From Methylobacterium sp. (GTDB taxonomy: Bacteria; Pseudomonadota; Alphaproteobacteria; Rhizobiales; Beijerinckiaceae), in assembly GCA_013823325.1 (NCBI GenBank), contig PNLY01000006.1:1-64000 (forward strand): a DNA stretch of 64,000 nucleotides, written 5' to 3'. The first letter of the stretch is position 1, and each line of letters starts with the position of its first letter. The position numbers were made by a program, and so were the translations under genes. Positions 45,356 to 53,623 of this stretch are shown piece after piece. The notes under the pieces were generated by a model. It saw only the letters and a list, made by a program, of their open reading frames with translations. It was not told the origin of the DNA and did not search any database.

Positions 45356-45985
45356 TCATCCGCCGGCTGACGGCTTCGTCACCCGCCGCAAGGTCAGGTT
45401 GATCCGCCCGGCCTGCGGCAACAGGCTCGACGAGCCCGCGAGGATGCGGTCGATGCCGTGATAGGCCAGCCGCGCCTCGCCGCCGAAGGCGAGCGCATCG
45501 CCTGAAGCCAGCTTCAGGGAGAGCGTCTTGCCGCCGCGGCTGGTGCCGCCGATACGGAAGATTGCTGTATCCCCGAGCGAGAGCGAGAGCACCGGCGCGT
45601 CGAAATCCTGCTCGTCGCGATCCTGATGCAGGCCCATCTTCGCTGATGGCTCGTAGAAATTGACCAGGCAGGCCTCGGGCGGGTGCGGATAGCCCGCGAG
45701 CTCATCCCAGGCGCGCAGCAATCGGGCCGGAATCGGCGGCCATGGCGCCCCGGTCTCAGGATGCAGCGGCTGGTAGCGGTAGCCGCGTTCGTCCGAGACC
45801 CAGCCGAGCGAGCCGCAGTTGGTCATCTTGACCGAGAATGGTTTTCCGGTCTTCGGCATGCGCGGCACATAGAACGGCCCCTGCCGCGCCGCCTCGCGCA
45901 ACTCAGCGACCAGAGCCGCCTGCTCGGCCGGATCGAGATAGCCCGGCCAGTGCGTCACGCCGGGCGCGACGGCAAGCGCGGTCAT
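45356..45985 (-). CDS. alkB: AlkB-type alpha-ketoglutarate-dependent DNA repair dioxygenase
   Basis: A 209-residue Fe(II)/2-oxoglutarate dioxygenase. Iron ligands are His120 and Asp122 in NFYEPSAKMGLHQDRDE and His176 in ARLAYHGIDR; the 2-oxoglutarate-binding arginines are Arg194 and Arg200 in GRINLTLRR. It oxidatively removes alkyl groups from 1-methyladenine and 3-methylcytosine. It starts eight bases after the dapB stop, so it is likely expressed with dapB. No LexA box is visible nearby. Confidence 0.93.
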   Translation of the reverse strand: MTALAVAPGVTHWPGYLDPAEQAALVAELREAARQGPFYVPRMPKTGKPFSVKMTNCGSLGWVSDERGYRYQPLHPETGAPWPPIPARLLRAWDELAGYPHPPEACLVNFYEPSAKMGLHQDRDEQDFDAPVLSLSLGDTAIFRIGGTSRGGKTLSLKLASGDALAFGGEARLAYHGIDRILAGSSSLLPQAGRINLTLRRVTKPSAGG

Positions 45986-45993
45986 GACGGCCC

Positions 45994-46809
45994 TCAGAAC
46001 TTGTCTAGGCCGAGCACGTCGGCCATCGAGTACAGGCCGGGCTTGCGGCCACGGCCCCAGAGCGCCGCCTTGACCGCGCCCTGCGCGAACAGGCTGCGAT
46101 CCTCCGCGACATGGGCGAGCTCGAGCCGCTCGCCGGCGCCGGCGAAGATCACCTTGTGGTCGCCGATGACAGTGCCGCCGCGCAGCGCGGCGAAACCGAT
46201 CGTGCCGGGCTGGCGGGCGCCGACCTGGCCGTCGCGCACCGCAACGCGGGCCTCGGCAAGCTCGACCGCGCGTCCCTGCGCCGCCGCCTCGCCGAGCAGG
46301 ACGGCGGTTCCGGAGGGGGCGTCGACCTTCTGGCGATGATGCATCTCGACGATCTCGATGTCCCAGTCGGTGCCGAGCGTCGCCGCGACCTTGCGCACCA
46401 TGGCCGCCAGCAGGTTGACGCCGAGACTCATATTGCCGGAGCGGATGATCGCGGCATGGCGCGAGGCGGCCTCGAGCTTGGCGAGATGCTGCGGCTCCAT
46501 CCCCGTCGTGCCGGCGACATGGACGATGCGGGCCTGGGCGGCGAGGCCGGCGAAAGCGACGGTCGCTTCCGGCGTGGTGAAGTCGAGCACGCCTTCGGCC
46601 TCGACGAAGGCGGCGAGCGCATCGTCGCTGACGAGAATGCCGCTGGCGGGAAGGCCGGCGAGCACCGCTGCATCCTGGCCGAGCGCAGGCGAACCCGGGC
46701 GCTCGATCGCGGCGGAGAGCACACAGCCGGGCGTATCATGGATCGCTCTGACCAGCGTGCGGCCCATTCGGCCGGCGGCGCCGACGACGACGAGACGCAT
46801 GTCGCTCAT
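45994..46809 (-). CDS. dapB: 4-hydroxy-tetrahydrodipicolinate reductase
   Basis: This 271-residue enzyme works two steps from dapE in the diaminopimelate/lysine pathway. The Rossmann loop is [13 protein letters not shown] at the N-terminus, [20 protein letters not shown] and HVAGTTGM follow, and the DapB signature is [15 protein letters not shown] near residue 155. It heads the dapB-alkB pair. Confidence 0.96.
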   Translation of the reverse strand: MSDMRLVVVGAAGRMGRTLVRAIHDTPGCVLSAAIERPGSPALGQDAAVLAGLPASGILVSDDALAAFVEAEGVLDFTTPEATVAFAGLAAQARIVHVAGTTGMEPQHLAKLEAASRHAAIIRSGNMSLGVNLLAAMVRKVAATLGTDWDIEIVEMHHRQKVDAPSGTAVLLGEAAAQGRAVELAEARVAVRDGQVGARQPGTIGFAALRGGTVIGDHKVIFAGAGERLELAHVAEDRSLFAQGAVKAALWGRGRKPGLYSMADVLGLDKF

Positions 46810-46863
46810 GGTGAAACGCTCCAGATAGCCAAGGCACGCGCCAGACGCTGACGCTAGCTTTTT

Positions 46864-46915
46864 CTTATCGCATTTTCTTCACGCGAACCGGTGGCCACTT
46901 CGCTCGAAAATGCTT
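46864..46915. repeat. Type E palindromic repeat, copy 1
   Basis: A 52-bp unit that as reverse complement reads AAGCATTTTCGAGCGAAGTG through ACCGGTTCGCGTGAAGAAAA to TGCGATAAG. It matches the copy at 59873-59924 at 50 of 52 positions. The arms GCATTTTC and GAAAATGC are inverted. It lies upstream of dapB, next to the terminator of the Tim44-domain gene. Confidence 0.85.
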
Positions 46916-46953
46916 CGCACATGCCTATAGGGCGCTTCTCCGGTCGCCGAAAC

Positions 46954-46980
46954 GAAAAACGGCCGGGCAGAGCCCGGCCG
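46954..46980 (-). terminator. Rho-independent terminator of the Tim44-domain gene
   Basis: On the minus strand CGGCCGGGC-TCT-GCCCGGCCG is a perfect 9-bp stem followed by five T residues. It lies 27 bp after the stop of the gene at 47007-47978. Confidence 0.92.
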
Positions 46981-47006
46981 TCCAGATTTCGGGTGTCGTC
47001 GCCGGC

Positions 47007-47978
47007 TTACTCGGCCGGCTGAATCCCCGTGACCTTCCACTCGCCGCCGCGGGAGCGGACGAAAGTCCAGTGCTCGGTGACCTCGCGCGGGATCGTTGCG
47101 TGGCCCTCGACGACCTTGCCGCCATTGCGCTCGACCATGGCCGTGAGCAGGCTGAAGCGCATCGCGACCGTGGCGTATTCGTAACCGTCCTCGCGCCAGG
47201 ATTCGGCGAGGTCGCCCTGCAGCAGCTTGACGTCGGCCGCCTTCTCGATGAGGCCCTTGCGGACGTTATCGGCGAACTCCTCCTCGAGAGCGCCGGAGAT
47301 CTCCGGCGTCGTGATCTGGCGCAGTCGCGCGATGTTCTCGTCGGAGATCGCGGACTGCACCTCGGAGAGCAGGCGCTCGAAGGTGCCGTAGTCGGCGCCC
47401 TGCAGCTCGAACTCGACCGGCTTGGCGGCAGAAGCCGCTGCAGCGCCGCCGCCGAGACCACCCATAGCCGGCGCGGCCGGCTGCGGCTGGTAGGCCTCGC
47501 GCCCGAGCGGCCCACCGGCGCTGGCGAGCTGCGGCTCGCTGCGACGGCGGAACAGGCGCAGCGCCAGCCAGATCAGGCCGCCGATCAGCGCGACCTGGAA
47601 GAGCAGGCCGAGGAAGCCGGCGATGCCGCCGAAACCGGCGCCCGAGAGCAGGCCGAACAGGCCGGCGCCGAGCAGACCACCGGCGACGCCCATCATCAGG
47701 CTACGCGCCATGGACGGACGAGCCGCCTGGGCGGCGGCACCGGCCGCAGCGCCAGCGGCCGGGGCCGCGGCCGATGGGCCGGGCGCCTGCGTCGGGCTGC
47801 GCTGGAACGACGAGCCGGGCGCAGTCGGCGTCGGCGCGACCTGCGACTGGCTGCGCGAGCCGCGGCTGCCGAAGCTGCGGCCGCCCGGAGCGGCCTCGGC
47901 GATGATCGGCACCAGCAGAAGGGCGCCAGCAATGAGGGCGATTGCACGTCCACGACGGGCGAGCGAAATCAGTGACAT
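47007..47978 (-). CDS. Tim44-like domain membrane protein
   Basis: A 323-residue protein with an N-terminal signal/anchor (ALIAGALLLVPIIAEAA), a low-complexity Ser/Pro/Gln/Ala/Gly linker, a Gly-rich double hydrophobic segment (MMGVAGGLLGAGLFGLLSGA; LLFQVALIGGLIWLALRLF) and a C-terminal Tim44-like domain (ADYGTFERLLSEVQSAISDE, VMRF-type strand YEYATVAMRFSLLTAMVER). Bacterial Tim44-like proteins relate to the mitochondrial import adaptor; their role here is unknown. ATG 47978 is chosen because GGAGG lies upstream. Confidence 0.87.
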   Translation of the reverse strand: MSLISLARRGRAIALIAGALLLVPIIAEAAPGGRSFGSRGSRSQSQVAPTPTAPGSSFQRSPTQAPGPSAAAPAAGAAAGAAAQAARPSMARSLMMGVAGGLLGAGLFGLLSGAGFGGIAGFLGLLFQVALIGGLIWLALRLFRRRSEPQLASAGGPLGREAYQPQPAAPAMGGLGGGAAAASAAKPVEFELQGADYGTFERLLSEVQSAISDENIARLRQITTPEISGALEEEFADNVRKGLIEKAADVKLLQGDLAESWREDGYEYATVAMRFSLLTAMVERNGGKVVEGHATIPREVTEHWTFVRSRGGEWKVTGIQPAE

Positions 47979-48161
47979 GGTTCCTCCCGGAGCCGGGATC
48001 GGCTCACTGGACCCGAAATATGGTCGGGTCGTACGACTTTCGCAAGGTGGGGACGGCCTGAACCTTCGGTGAATGAGCCGTGACAATGTTGGGTTGCCGG
48101 CTTCATTATGCTATCGTTTCCGTCTCGTTACGCTTCCCGAGGCGAACGACAGGAGCGAGCC

Positions 48162-48470
48162 ATGGTCCGATCCCCTCGGAGGCTACCGCGCTCTCACGCC
48201 GCAACGCTGCTTTTGTCGGCTCTTTCTGCGACGATTCTGCTACTGTCTCCGCCTCCTGCCGTGGCGCAGGAGAAAGCCGCCGCCCTCGATCGGCCGCGTC
48301 TCGCGCAGGCGCCCGAGCCCTATTGCTACTGCTGGAGCGACGGCAAGAAAATCGCGGAGGGCAGCATGGCCTGCATCCGCACCACCATGGGCCGGCGCCT
48401 GGCCACCTGCGGCCGCGTCACCAACCTGATGTCCTGGGAAGTGACCGAGAACCCCTGCCCGGAGAGCTGA
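48162..48470 (+). CDS. Small secreted cysteine-containing protein (unknown)
   Basis: A 102-residue protein. The signal peptide is Arg-rich, then hydrophobic (ATLLLSALSATILLLSPPPA-VAQ). The mature part has five cysteines (PYCYCWSDG, SMACIRTT, LATCGRV, ENPCPES), likely disulfide-bonded in the periplasm. AGGAG stands seven bases before ATG 48162. I do not recognise a family. Confidence 0.75.
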   Translation: MVRSPRRLPRSHAATLLLSALSATILLLSPPPAVAQEKAAALDRPRLAQAPEPYCYCWSDGKKIAEGSMACIRTTMGRRLATCGRVTNLMSWEVTENPCPES

Positions 48471-48515
48471 GCGACTCCGCTAGGCTGCTGCCATCTGAAC
48501 AGGCACCAAACAGAA

Positions 48516-48548
48516 AAGCGCCGCGGGGCCTCTCCCGCGACGCTTTCC
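48516..48548. terminator. Bidirectional terminator hairpin
   Basis: AAGCGCCGCGGG-GCCTCT-CCCGCGACGCTT forms a 12-bp stem with one wobble pair. It lies between the convergent secreted-protein gene (+) and the 27-codon gene (-). T residues flank both sides (TTCC on plus; TTCTGTTT on minus). Confidence 0.8.
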
Positions 48549-48590
48549 AATTGGCTTTATGGTCTTTTCGACTCGAGACTGACTTCCCCG

Positions 48591-48674
48591 TCAGAACGCT
48601 CCGATCACGATCGCCATGACCAGCACGAACGCCGCACCCATGGCCAACCGGTCGAGACTTAGCGCGAGGTTCAT
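48591..48674 (-). CDS. 27-residue predicted membrane microprotein
   Basis: A very short gene: ATG at 48674, TGA at 48591-48593. The protein is MNLALSLDRLAMGAAFVLVM followed by AIVIGAF, a polar N-terminus and one hydrophobic helix of about 16 residues. A strong GGAGG lies eight bases before the ATG, and a terminator follows 43 bp after the stop. These three features together are unlikely by chance. Function unknown; it may be a small regulator of a membrane protein. Confidence 0.65.
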   Translation of the reverse strand: MNLALSLDRLAMGAAFVLVMAIVIGAF

Positions 48675-48956
48675 GTGAACCCTCCTGTGTCATTGACCTG
48701 ACATGGAAGCTAGCAGAAACGGCGGCCGCCGCAAGTGGCTGCGTCGCCGCAGCGGCCACCGCACCAGAGAAGCGTTCTTAATCAGTGGTTAAATCATTGA
48801 ACTGCTTTGTGGATAGTCCCGGACAGGACTTTCTCGAGGCAAGCTTTTAGTATTTCCAAGTGCAGCATAAATCCTTGGCGCCACAATCAAGCCGAAGTTG
48901 TTGCAGCGCAATATTGTCCCACGCGGGACGAGCACCCAGATCTCGCCGAGATATCG

Positions 48957-50201
48957 TCATGCCGGCATCAGGATCAGGCGCTCGAGCGCGCGCGCCACGG
49001 CGATGACGCGGGCGTCGCCGCCGAAGCGTCCGACGAGCTGGAAGGAGACCGGCAGACCGCGCGGACCGCGCATCAAAGGCACGGTCAGGCAGGGAGTTCC
49101 GAGCAGCGTCCAGAGCCGGTTGAACTTGGAATCGCCGGTCGAGGCGAGCGTCTCCGGCGCCTCGCCCGGCGCGGCATAGGTCAGGACGAGATCGACCTCA
49201 CCGAGCCAGCGCTCAGCCACATGACGTCCGCGCCGGGCGGTGCCGCGGGCGGCGTCATAATTGTCGGGCGTAGTGGCGCGGGCATCGTCGAGATAAGCGC
49301 GCAGCTTCGGCGGCAGGTCTTCGCGGCGATTGGCGTATTCCCAGGCCAGTGCCTGCGTCGCCTCCCAGTTCTGCAGCGGACCATGGGCATGGAAGGTCGC
49401 TGCGAGCTCTGCCGGTGTCGCAATGTCGAGGACGGTCGCGCCGCCCTTGCGGGCGAAATCGGCGATGCGCTGCAGCGCGCCCTCGCAGGAGGGCTCTGGC
49501 TTGTCGGCGAACTCCTGCCGGCACAGGCCGAGCCGGAGTCCGTCCAGCGCCAGTTCGGGCGCGTCGAGATCGGGCCGGCCGGTCAGCGCCGCCAGGGCGA
49601 AGCCGAGATCGTCGGCGCTGGCAGCCATCAGGCCGAGCGTGTCGAGCGACCAGGAAAAGGGCTTCACCCCGACGGTCGGCAGCAGGCCGTAGGACGGCTT
49701 GATCGCGGCGACGCCGCAATAAGCAGCAGGACGGATCACCGAGCCGCCGGTCTGGGTGCCGATGGCGAGCGGGACGAGGCTGGCCGCCACCGCTGCGGCC
49801 GAACCGGCCGAGGAACCGCCGGGACTGGCCGAAGGGTCATGCGGGTTGCGGGTCGGAGCAGGATCGAGGAAGGCGAAGGCCGTGGTCTGGGTCTTGCCGG
49901 CGACGGTCGCGCCGGCTGCCTTCAAGGCCATCACGATCGGCGCGTCGGCCCTCGGCTGGTAGCCGTCATAGATCGGCGAGCCCATCCCGGTCGGAAGGTC
50001 AGCGGTGTCGATGATGTCCTTGACCCCGACGGCGATGCCGGAGAGCGGCCCTTCTCCCGCCGTCAGGCTCTCGGGACGCGCGGCAAAGGCACGCAGGTCG
50101 CCGTCGCGCTCGTCGATTCGCCGCTCGCTGTCGGCAAGGGCAGCCTGAGCGGAAACTTCGCCATTGGCGACGCGGCGAGCGATATCGCGAACCGAAAGCA
50201 T
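48957..50201 (-). CDS. Amidase (amidase-signature family)
   Basis: A 414-residue amidase-signature hydrolase. The Ser-cisSer-Lys triad is visible as Lys61 in AVGVKDIID, the serine pair in SPGGSSAGSAAAVAASLVP near residue 130 and the nucleophile near Ser154 in GTQTGGSVIRPA. Family members release ammonia from carboxamides; the substrate is not evident. ATG 50201 (MLSVRDIARRV) is chosen because family similarity starts there. It is the third gene of the divergent catabolic cluster, 120 bp after the SDR gene. Confidence 0.92.
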   Translation of the reverse strand: MLSVRDIARRVANGEVSAQAALADSERRIDERDGDLRAFAARPESLTAGEGPLSGIAVGVKDIIDTADLPTGMGSPIYDGYQPRADAPIVMALKAAGATVAGKTQTTAFAFLDPAPTRNPHDPSASPGGSSAGSAAAVAASLVPLAIGTQTGGSVIRPAAYCGVAAIKPSYGLLPTVGVKPFSWSLDTLGLMAASADDLGFALAALTGRPDLDAPELALDGLRLGLCRQEFADKPEPSCEGALQRIADFARKGGATVLDIATPAELAATFHAHGPLQNWEATQALAWEYANRREDLPPKLRAYLDDARATTPDNYDAARGTARRGRHVAERWLGEVDLVLTYAAPGEAPETLASTGDSKFNRLWTLLGTPCLTVPLMRGPRGLPVSFQLVGRFGGDARVIAVARALERLILMPA

Positions 50202-50321
50202 GGACCTGTCCCTGGAATTCCGCGGCCGGGCCGCCGATGTGGCCATGCTGGCATGAGGTCGGCGCCGGAAGAAAGCCGGGAACGGGCTCTTGCAGACAGG
50301 GTATGCAACCGGCGCGCTGGT

Positions 50322-51101
50322 TCAGTAGGTCGCGCGACCGCCCGAAAGATCGAAGATGCCGCCGGTCGAGAACGAGCAATCGTCGCTGGAGAGCCAGAGC
50401 ACGAGGCGCGCCACCTCCGCCACCTCGACGAAACGCCCCATCGGGATGCGCGACAGGATGTCGGCGCGCCGCTCGGCCGAGATTTCCTGCGCCATCGCAG
50501 TCTCGGCAGCGGCGGGCGTCACCGCCGTGACGATGATGCCTTCCTTCGCCGTCTCTTTGGCGACGCTCTTGGTCAACGCGATCAACCCTGCCTTCGAGGC
50601 GGAATAGGCGGCGGCCATCGCCATGCCCTCCTTGCCCTGGATCGAGGCGATGTTGACGACATGGCCGCGCAAGAGATGGCCGTCCGGCGAGCGCCGCGGC
50701 TCCTGGCGCAGCATCCGGCCGACCGCGGCGCGCGTCACCAGATAGGTGCCGAACAGGTTGACCTGCAGCACGCGCTGGAAATTCTCCGGCGTCGTCTCCC
50801 AGATCGGCCTGACTTCGCCGAGCACGCCGGCATTGTTGACCAGGATGTCGATGCGGCCATGGTCAGAGATCGCGGCATCGGCCGCCGCCTCGACCGCGTT
50901 GACGTCGCGGATGTCGAGCTGACGCTGGCTCGCCCGGCGCCCCAGCTCGGCGACGGCCTGTGCCAGGCTGTTCGCATTCTGGTCCCAGAGGGAGACACTC
51001 GCGCCGGCCTCGATCAGCGCGCGGGCGATGCCGCGACCGAGGCCGCCAGCACCGCCGGTGACGACCGCATGCCGGCCGGAGAGATCATAGCGCGTGCTCA
51101 T
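50322..51101 (-). CDS. Short-chain dehydrogenase/reductase
   Basis: A 259-residue classical SDR. The cofactor loop is TGGAGGLG (15-22), NNAG begins near residue 89, and the catalytic residues are Ser153, Tyr166 and Lys170 in YSASK. The Asp39 region (SLWDQN) after the second strand favours NAD(H). The ATG overlaps the stop of the DUF4286-like gene by one base. The substrate is unknown. Confidence 0.92.
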   Translation of the reverse strand: MSTRYDLSGRHAVVTGGAGGLGRGIARALIEAGASVSLWDQNANSLAQAVAELGRRASQRQLDIRDVNAVEAAADAAISDHGRIDILVNNAGVLGEVRPIWETTPENFQRVLQVNLFGTYLVTRAAVGRMLRQEPRRSPDGHLLRGHVVNIASIQGKEGMAMAAAYSASKAGLIALTKSVAKETAKEGIIVTAVTPAAAETAMAQEISAERRADILSRIPMGRFVEVAEVARLVLWLSSDDCSFSTGGIFDLSGGRATY

Positions 51102-51799
51102 CAGCCAGCACTCCAGGCGGTCTTGGTGCGGGTGATCTGATGGCGATAGAGGCCGAGCGAGAACGGCCCTTCGCCGCCGAGCGCCTGCAACGCCTCGGCC
51201 GCGAGCTGATCACGCGCCAGCGCGACGAACTCGGCCTCATCGCCCCAGCCCTCGACCAGCAGCACCCAGCGGGGCACGGCATTGTCGACACCGCGCGCCT
51301 TCTGCTCGGCGGTGGCGATACCGCTCGCCTGCGCATCTGCGGTCAGCAGATGGACGCCGGCGACGCCGCGCGTGGCGAGGAGATCCGGCACCAGCCCGCG
51401 CAGCAACGCTGCCTTGTGGGCCGATGCGATATTGTCGGGCACGTCGTAGCGCAAGGTCGCAATCAGCCCGCCCTGGGCCGGACCGCTGGTATGGGACACG
51501 CGGCAGATCGCGCGCGCTACCGAGCGGAAATGCTTCACGGCCGAGAAGGTCCAGGGCGTCGGCGCATTCACCCTGGCGGCATAGTCCTGCCCCTTCAGCA
51601 CCTCGACGCTCTGCGCCTCGTACAGATTGAAGAATTCGAGATCGGCGTCGATGGCGACATAGCGGCGCCCGCGCAGGAAGCCGGGAATGCCGACCCGCTC
51701 CGGCATGTGCTCCTCGCCATGCCAGGCATAGAATTCCGCCCTGCCCTCCGGCGCGATGTCGTGCCAGATCGCGACCGCTCCCTCACCCGCCAGGCTCAT
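51101..51799 (-). CDS. DUF4286-like protein (duplicated ferredoxin-like fold)
   Basis: A 232-residue protein whose first half has the features WHDIAPEGRAEFYAWHGEEH and MPERVGIPGFLRGRRYVAI, seen in DUF4286/EthD-like stress-response barrel proteins. The second half (LIATLRYDVPDN, VAGVHLLTADAQ, RWVLLVEGWGDEAEF) looks like another copy of the fold. Such proteins often accompany catabolic enzymes. ATG 51799 has GGAGGGG upstream. It is the first gene of the minus-strand operon facing iclR. Confidence 0.72.
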   Translation of the reverse strand: MSLAGEGAVAIWHDIAPEGRAEFYAWHGEEHMPERVGIPGFLRGRRYVAIDADLEFFNLYEAQSVEVLKGQDYAARVNAPTPWTFSAVKHFRSVARAICRVSHTSGPAQGGLIATLRYDVPDNIASAHKAALLRGLVPDLLATRGVAGVHLLTADAQASGIATAEQKARGVDNAVPRWVLLVEGWGDEAEFVALARDQLAAEALQALGGEGPFSLGLYRHQITRTKTAWSAG

Positions 51800-51873
51800 C
51801 GTCCCCTCCACCGCTTACGCTGCGAGGCGCGTTGACTTGGCCTCGCCTCCTCTCTATACGAAAATGAAATCCA

Positions 51874-51894
51874 AATTGGAAACAATTTCCAATT
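51874..51894. promoter_or_regulatory. IclR-type operator between the divergent operons
   Basis: AATTGGAAA-CAA-TTTCCAATT is a perfect 9+3+9 inverted repeat. Its centre TGGAAA-N3-TTTCCA matches the known operator form of IclR-family regulators. It lies 24 bp upstream of the preferred iclR start (GTG 51918) and 75 bp upstream of the divergent operon, where TTTCCA-N18-TATAGA could be that operon's promoter. Confidence 0.8.
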
Positions 51895-51917
51895 CTAATC
51901 GAGATGGGCGGGAACGG

Positions 51918-52766
51918 GTGACGATCGCGGCGGTCGAGCGTGCATTCAAGCTGCTGGAGGCGCTGGCAGGAGAGGCTGACGGCGCCGACCTGACCGTGCT
52001 CGCCGAGCGGCTCGAGCTGCCGGTCAGCGCGACCCATCGTTTGCTTGCAAGCCTGGCCGAGCGCGGCTTCGTCACGCAGGACCCGCAATCGGGCGCCTAT
52101 GGGCTGACGCTGAAGCTGTCGCAGCTCGCCTTCCGTAATCTCGACCTGCGCGGCCTGCCCGATGCCGGCCAGATCGTGCTCGACGCCCTCGCCCGCGCCA
52201 CCCGCGAATATTGCCGCCTCGCCGTGGTCGAGGGCGAAAGCCTGACCTGGATCGCCCGTGCCCAGGGTGCGACCGCCGGCCTGCGTTACGAGCCACCGAT
52301 GGGGATGGGGCCCGTCCTGCACGCCACCGCCACCGGCAAGGCCTGGCTCGCCTCCTTGCCGGAGCAGGAGGCGCTCCGCATCGTCTGCGCGCGCGGCTTC
52401 GACGGCGAGGGACGCACCGGCCCCAACGCGCTCGGCGATGTCGATGCCCTGCGCCAACATTTGGGCGAGACCCGCAGCCGTGGCTATGCGCTGGCGGTCG
52501 AAGAGGGCGAGATCGGCACCGTCGCCATGGCGACGACCTTCCGGGCCGGCCCTGATGCGGGCGCGCCGGTCGCCGGCACGCTCAGCGTCGCCGGGCCACT
52601 GCCGCGCATGAACGAAGCGCGTCGCGGCGAGATCGCGGCGGCACTCACCACCGCCGCCCGGGACATGGCGGCGATCTGGCCGCTCAGGCGACGACAGATC
52701 GGCGCCCTCCCCACCGTTTCGAGCGAGGCGGCTCTAAGCCGGCTGCCGATAGAGACATCGACATGA
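51918..52766 (+). CDS. IclR-family transcriptional regulator
   Basis: A 282-residue IclR protein. The N-terminal winged helix-turn-helix is AAVERAFKLLEALAGEADGA, LTVLAERLELPVSATHRLLA, SLAERGFVTQDPQSGAYGL. The effector domain shows GPVLHATATGKAWLASLPEQ and SRGYALAVEEGEIGTVAMAT. I prefer GTG 51918 because the operator then lies upstream; ATG 51864 would place the operator inside the coding sequence. Its stop overlaps the permease start (ATGA), so it heads the importer operon and probably controls itself and the divergent amidase operon. Confidence 0.9.
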   Translation: MTIAAVERAFKLLEALAGEADGADLTVLAERLELPVSATHRLLASLAERGFVTQDPQSGAYGLTLKLSQLAFRNLDLRGLPDAGQIVLDALARATREYCRLAVVEGESLTWIARAQGATAGLRYEPPMGMGPVLHATATGKAWLASLPEQEALRIVCARGFDGEGRTGPNALGDVDALRQHLGETRSRGYALAVEEGEIGTVAMATTFRAGPDAGAPVAGTLSVAGPLPRMNEARRGEIAAALTTAARDMAAIWPLRRRQIGALPTVSSEAALSRLPIETST

Positions 52767-53569
52767 GCAGCGACACCGCCACCACCGCGACCACGCCACA
52801 GGCTCCGGGCAAGGCCGCCGCCTGGGCCTCGGCGATCGCCTGGCCGCTGGCGAGCTTCGCCGTGCTGCTGGTCGCCTGGCAGCTGCTGGTGCCGATGGCA
52901 GGCATCCCCGAATACATCCTGCCGGTGCCGAGCGCCTTCTTCGAGCGGCTCTGGATCGATCGCGTCGACATCTTCAAGCACACGCTGGTGACGGCCAACG
53001 AGATCGTGCTCGGCTTCCTGATGGCAGCGGTGATCTCGATCCCGCTCGGCTACGTCATCGTCTCGGTGAAGCTCTTGGAGAAGGCAGTCTATCCGGTGAT
53101 CGTCTTCTTCCAGCTCGTACCGAAGATCGCGATCGCGCCGCTCTTCGTGGTCTGGTTCGGCTTCGGGCTGTTCCCGAAGGTGCTGCTGACCTTCCTGCTC
53201 TGCTTCTTCCCGACGCTGGTCGCGAGCATGACGGGTTTTCGGGCGCTGGACGAGCGCGTGCTCTATCTGACCCGTTCTATGGGCGCGTCCGCCTGGCAGA
53301 CCTTCCGCTATGTCCGGGTGCCGGCGGCGCTGACCTATATCTTCGCCGGGCTTAAGGTCTCGGCCGTGTTCGCGGCGACGGGCGCGATCGTTGGTGAATT
53401 CGTCGGCGCCAATGCCGGCCTCGGCTATCTCCTGCTGCGTGGCACGAGCTTCCTCGACATGCCGCTGATCTTCGCCTGCCTGGTGGCGCTGTCGGCCGTC
53501 GGCATCCTGTTCAGCTATCTCGTCGACTGGCTCGAAGTGCTGCTGATGCCCTGGCAACGCAAGGGCTGA
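52763..53569 (+). CDS. ABC transporter permease (NMT1/SsuC-like importer)
   Basis: A 268-residue BPD permease with about six helices. The ATPase-contact loop is SMGASAWQTFRYVRVPAALT, and the signature VIVFFQLVPKIAIAPLFVVW is typical of the SsuC/ThiX-like group. The start overlaps the iclR stop. It is the membrane channel of the iclR-controlled importer. Confidence 0.91.
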   Translation: MSSDTATTATTPQAPGKAAAWASAIAWPLASFAVLLVAWQLLVPMAGIPEYILPVPSAFFERLWIDRVDIFKHTLVTANEIVLGFLMAAVISIPLGYVIVSVKLLEKAVYPVIVFFQLVPKIAIAPLFVVWFGFGLFPKVLLTFLLCFFPTLVASMTGFRALDERVLYLTRSMGASAWQTFRYVRVPAALTYIFAGLKVSAVFAATGAIVGEFVGANAGLGYLLLRGTSFLDMPLIFACLVALSAVGILFSYLVDWLEVLLMPWQRKG

Positions 53570-53623
53570 TCCGACGACATCGACCATCAATCCGGGCCAA
53601 CCGGAACCACAGGGAGAACGACC

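Larger units (their letters stand above)
48471..48956. other. 486-bp region with one terminator and one very small gene
   Basis: After the secreted-protein gene the region holds a bidirectional hairpin (48516-48548), the 27-codon minus-strand gene at 48591-48674, and then 282 bp without a recognisable gene. In that last part I see short stems (GTCCC-GCGT-GGGAC near 48916-48930, ATCTCG/CGAGAT near 48942-48955) that could end the amidase transcript, and a possible promoter for the small gene near 48700-48740. Confidence 0.5.
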
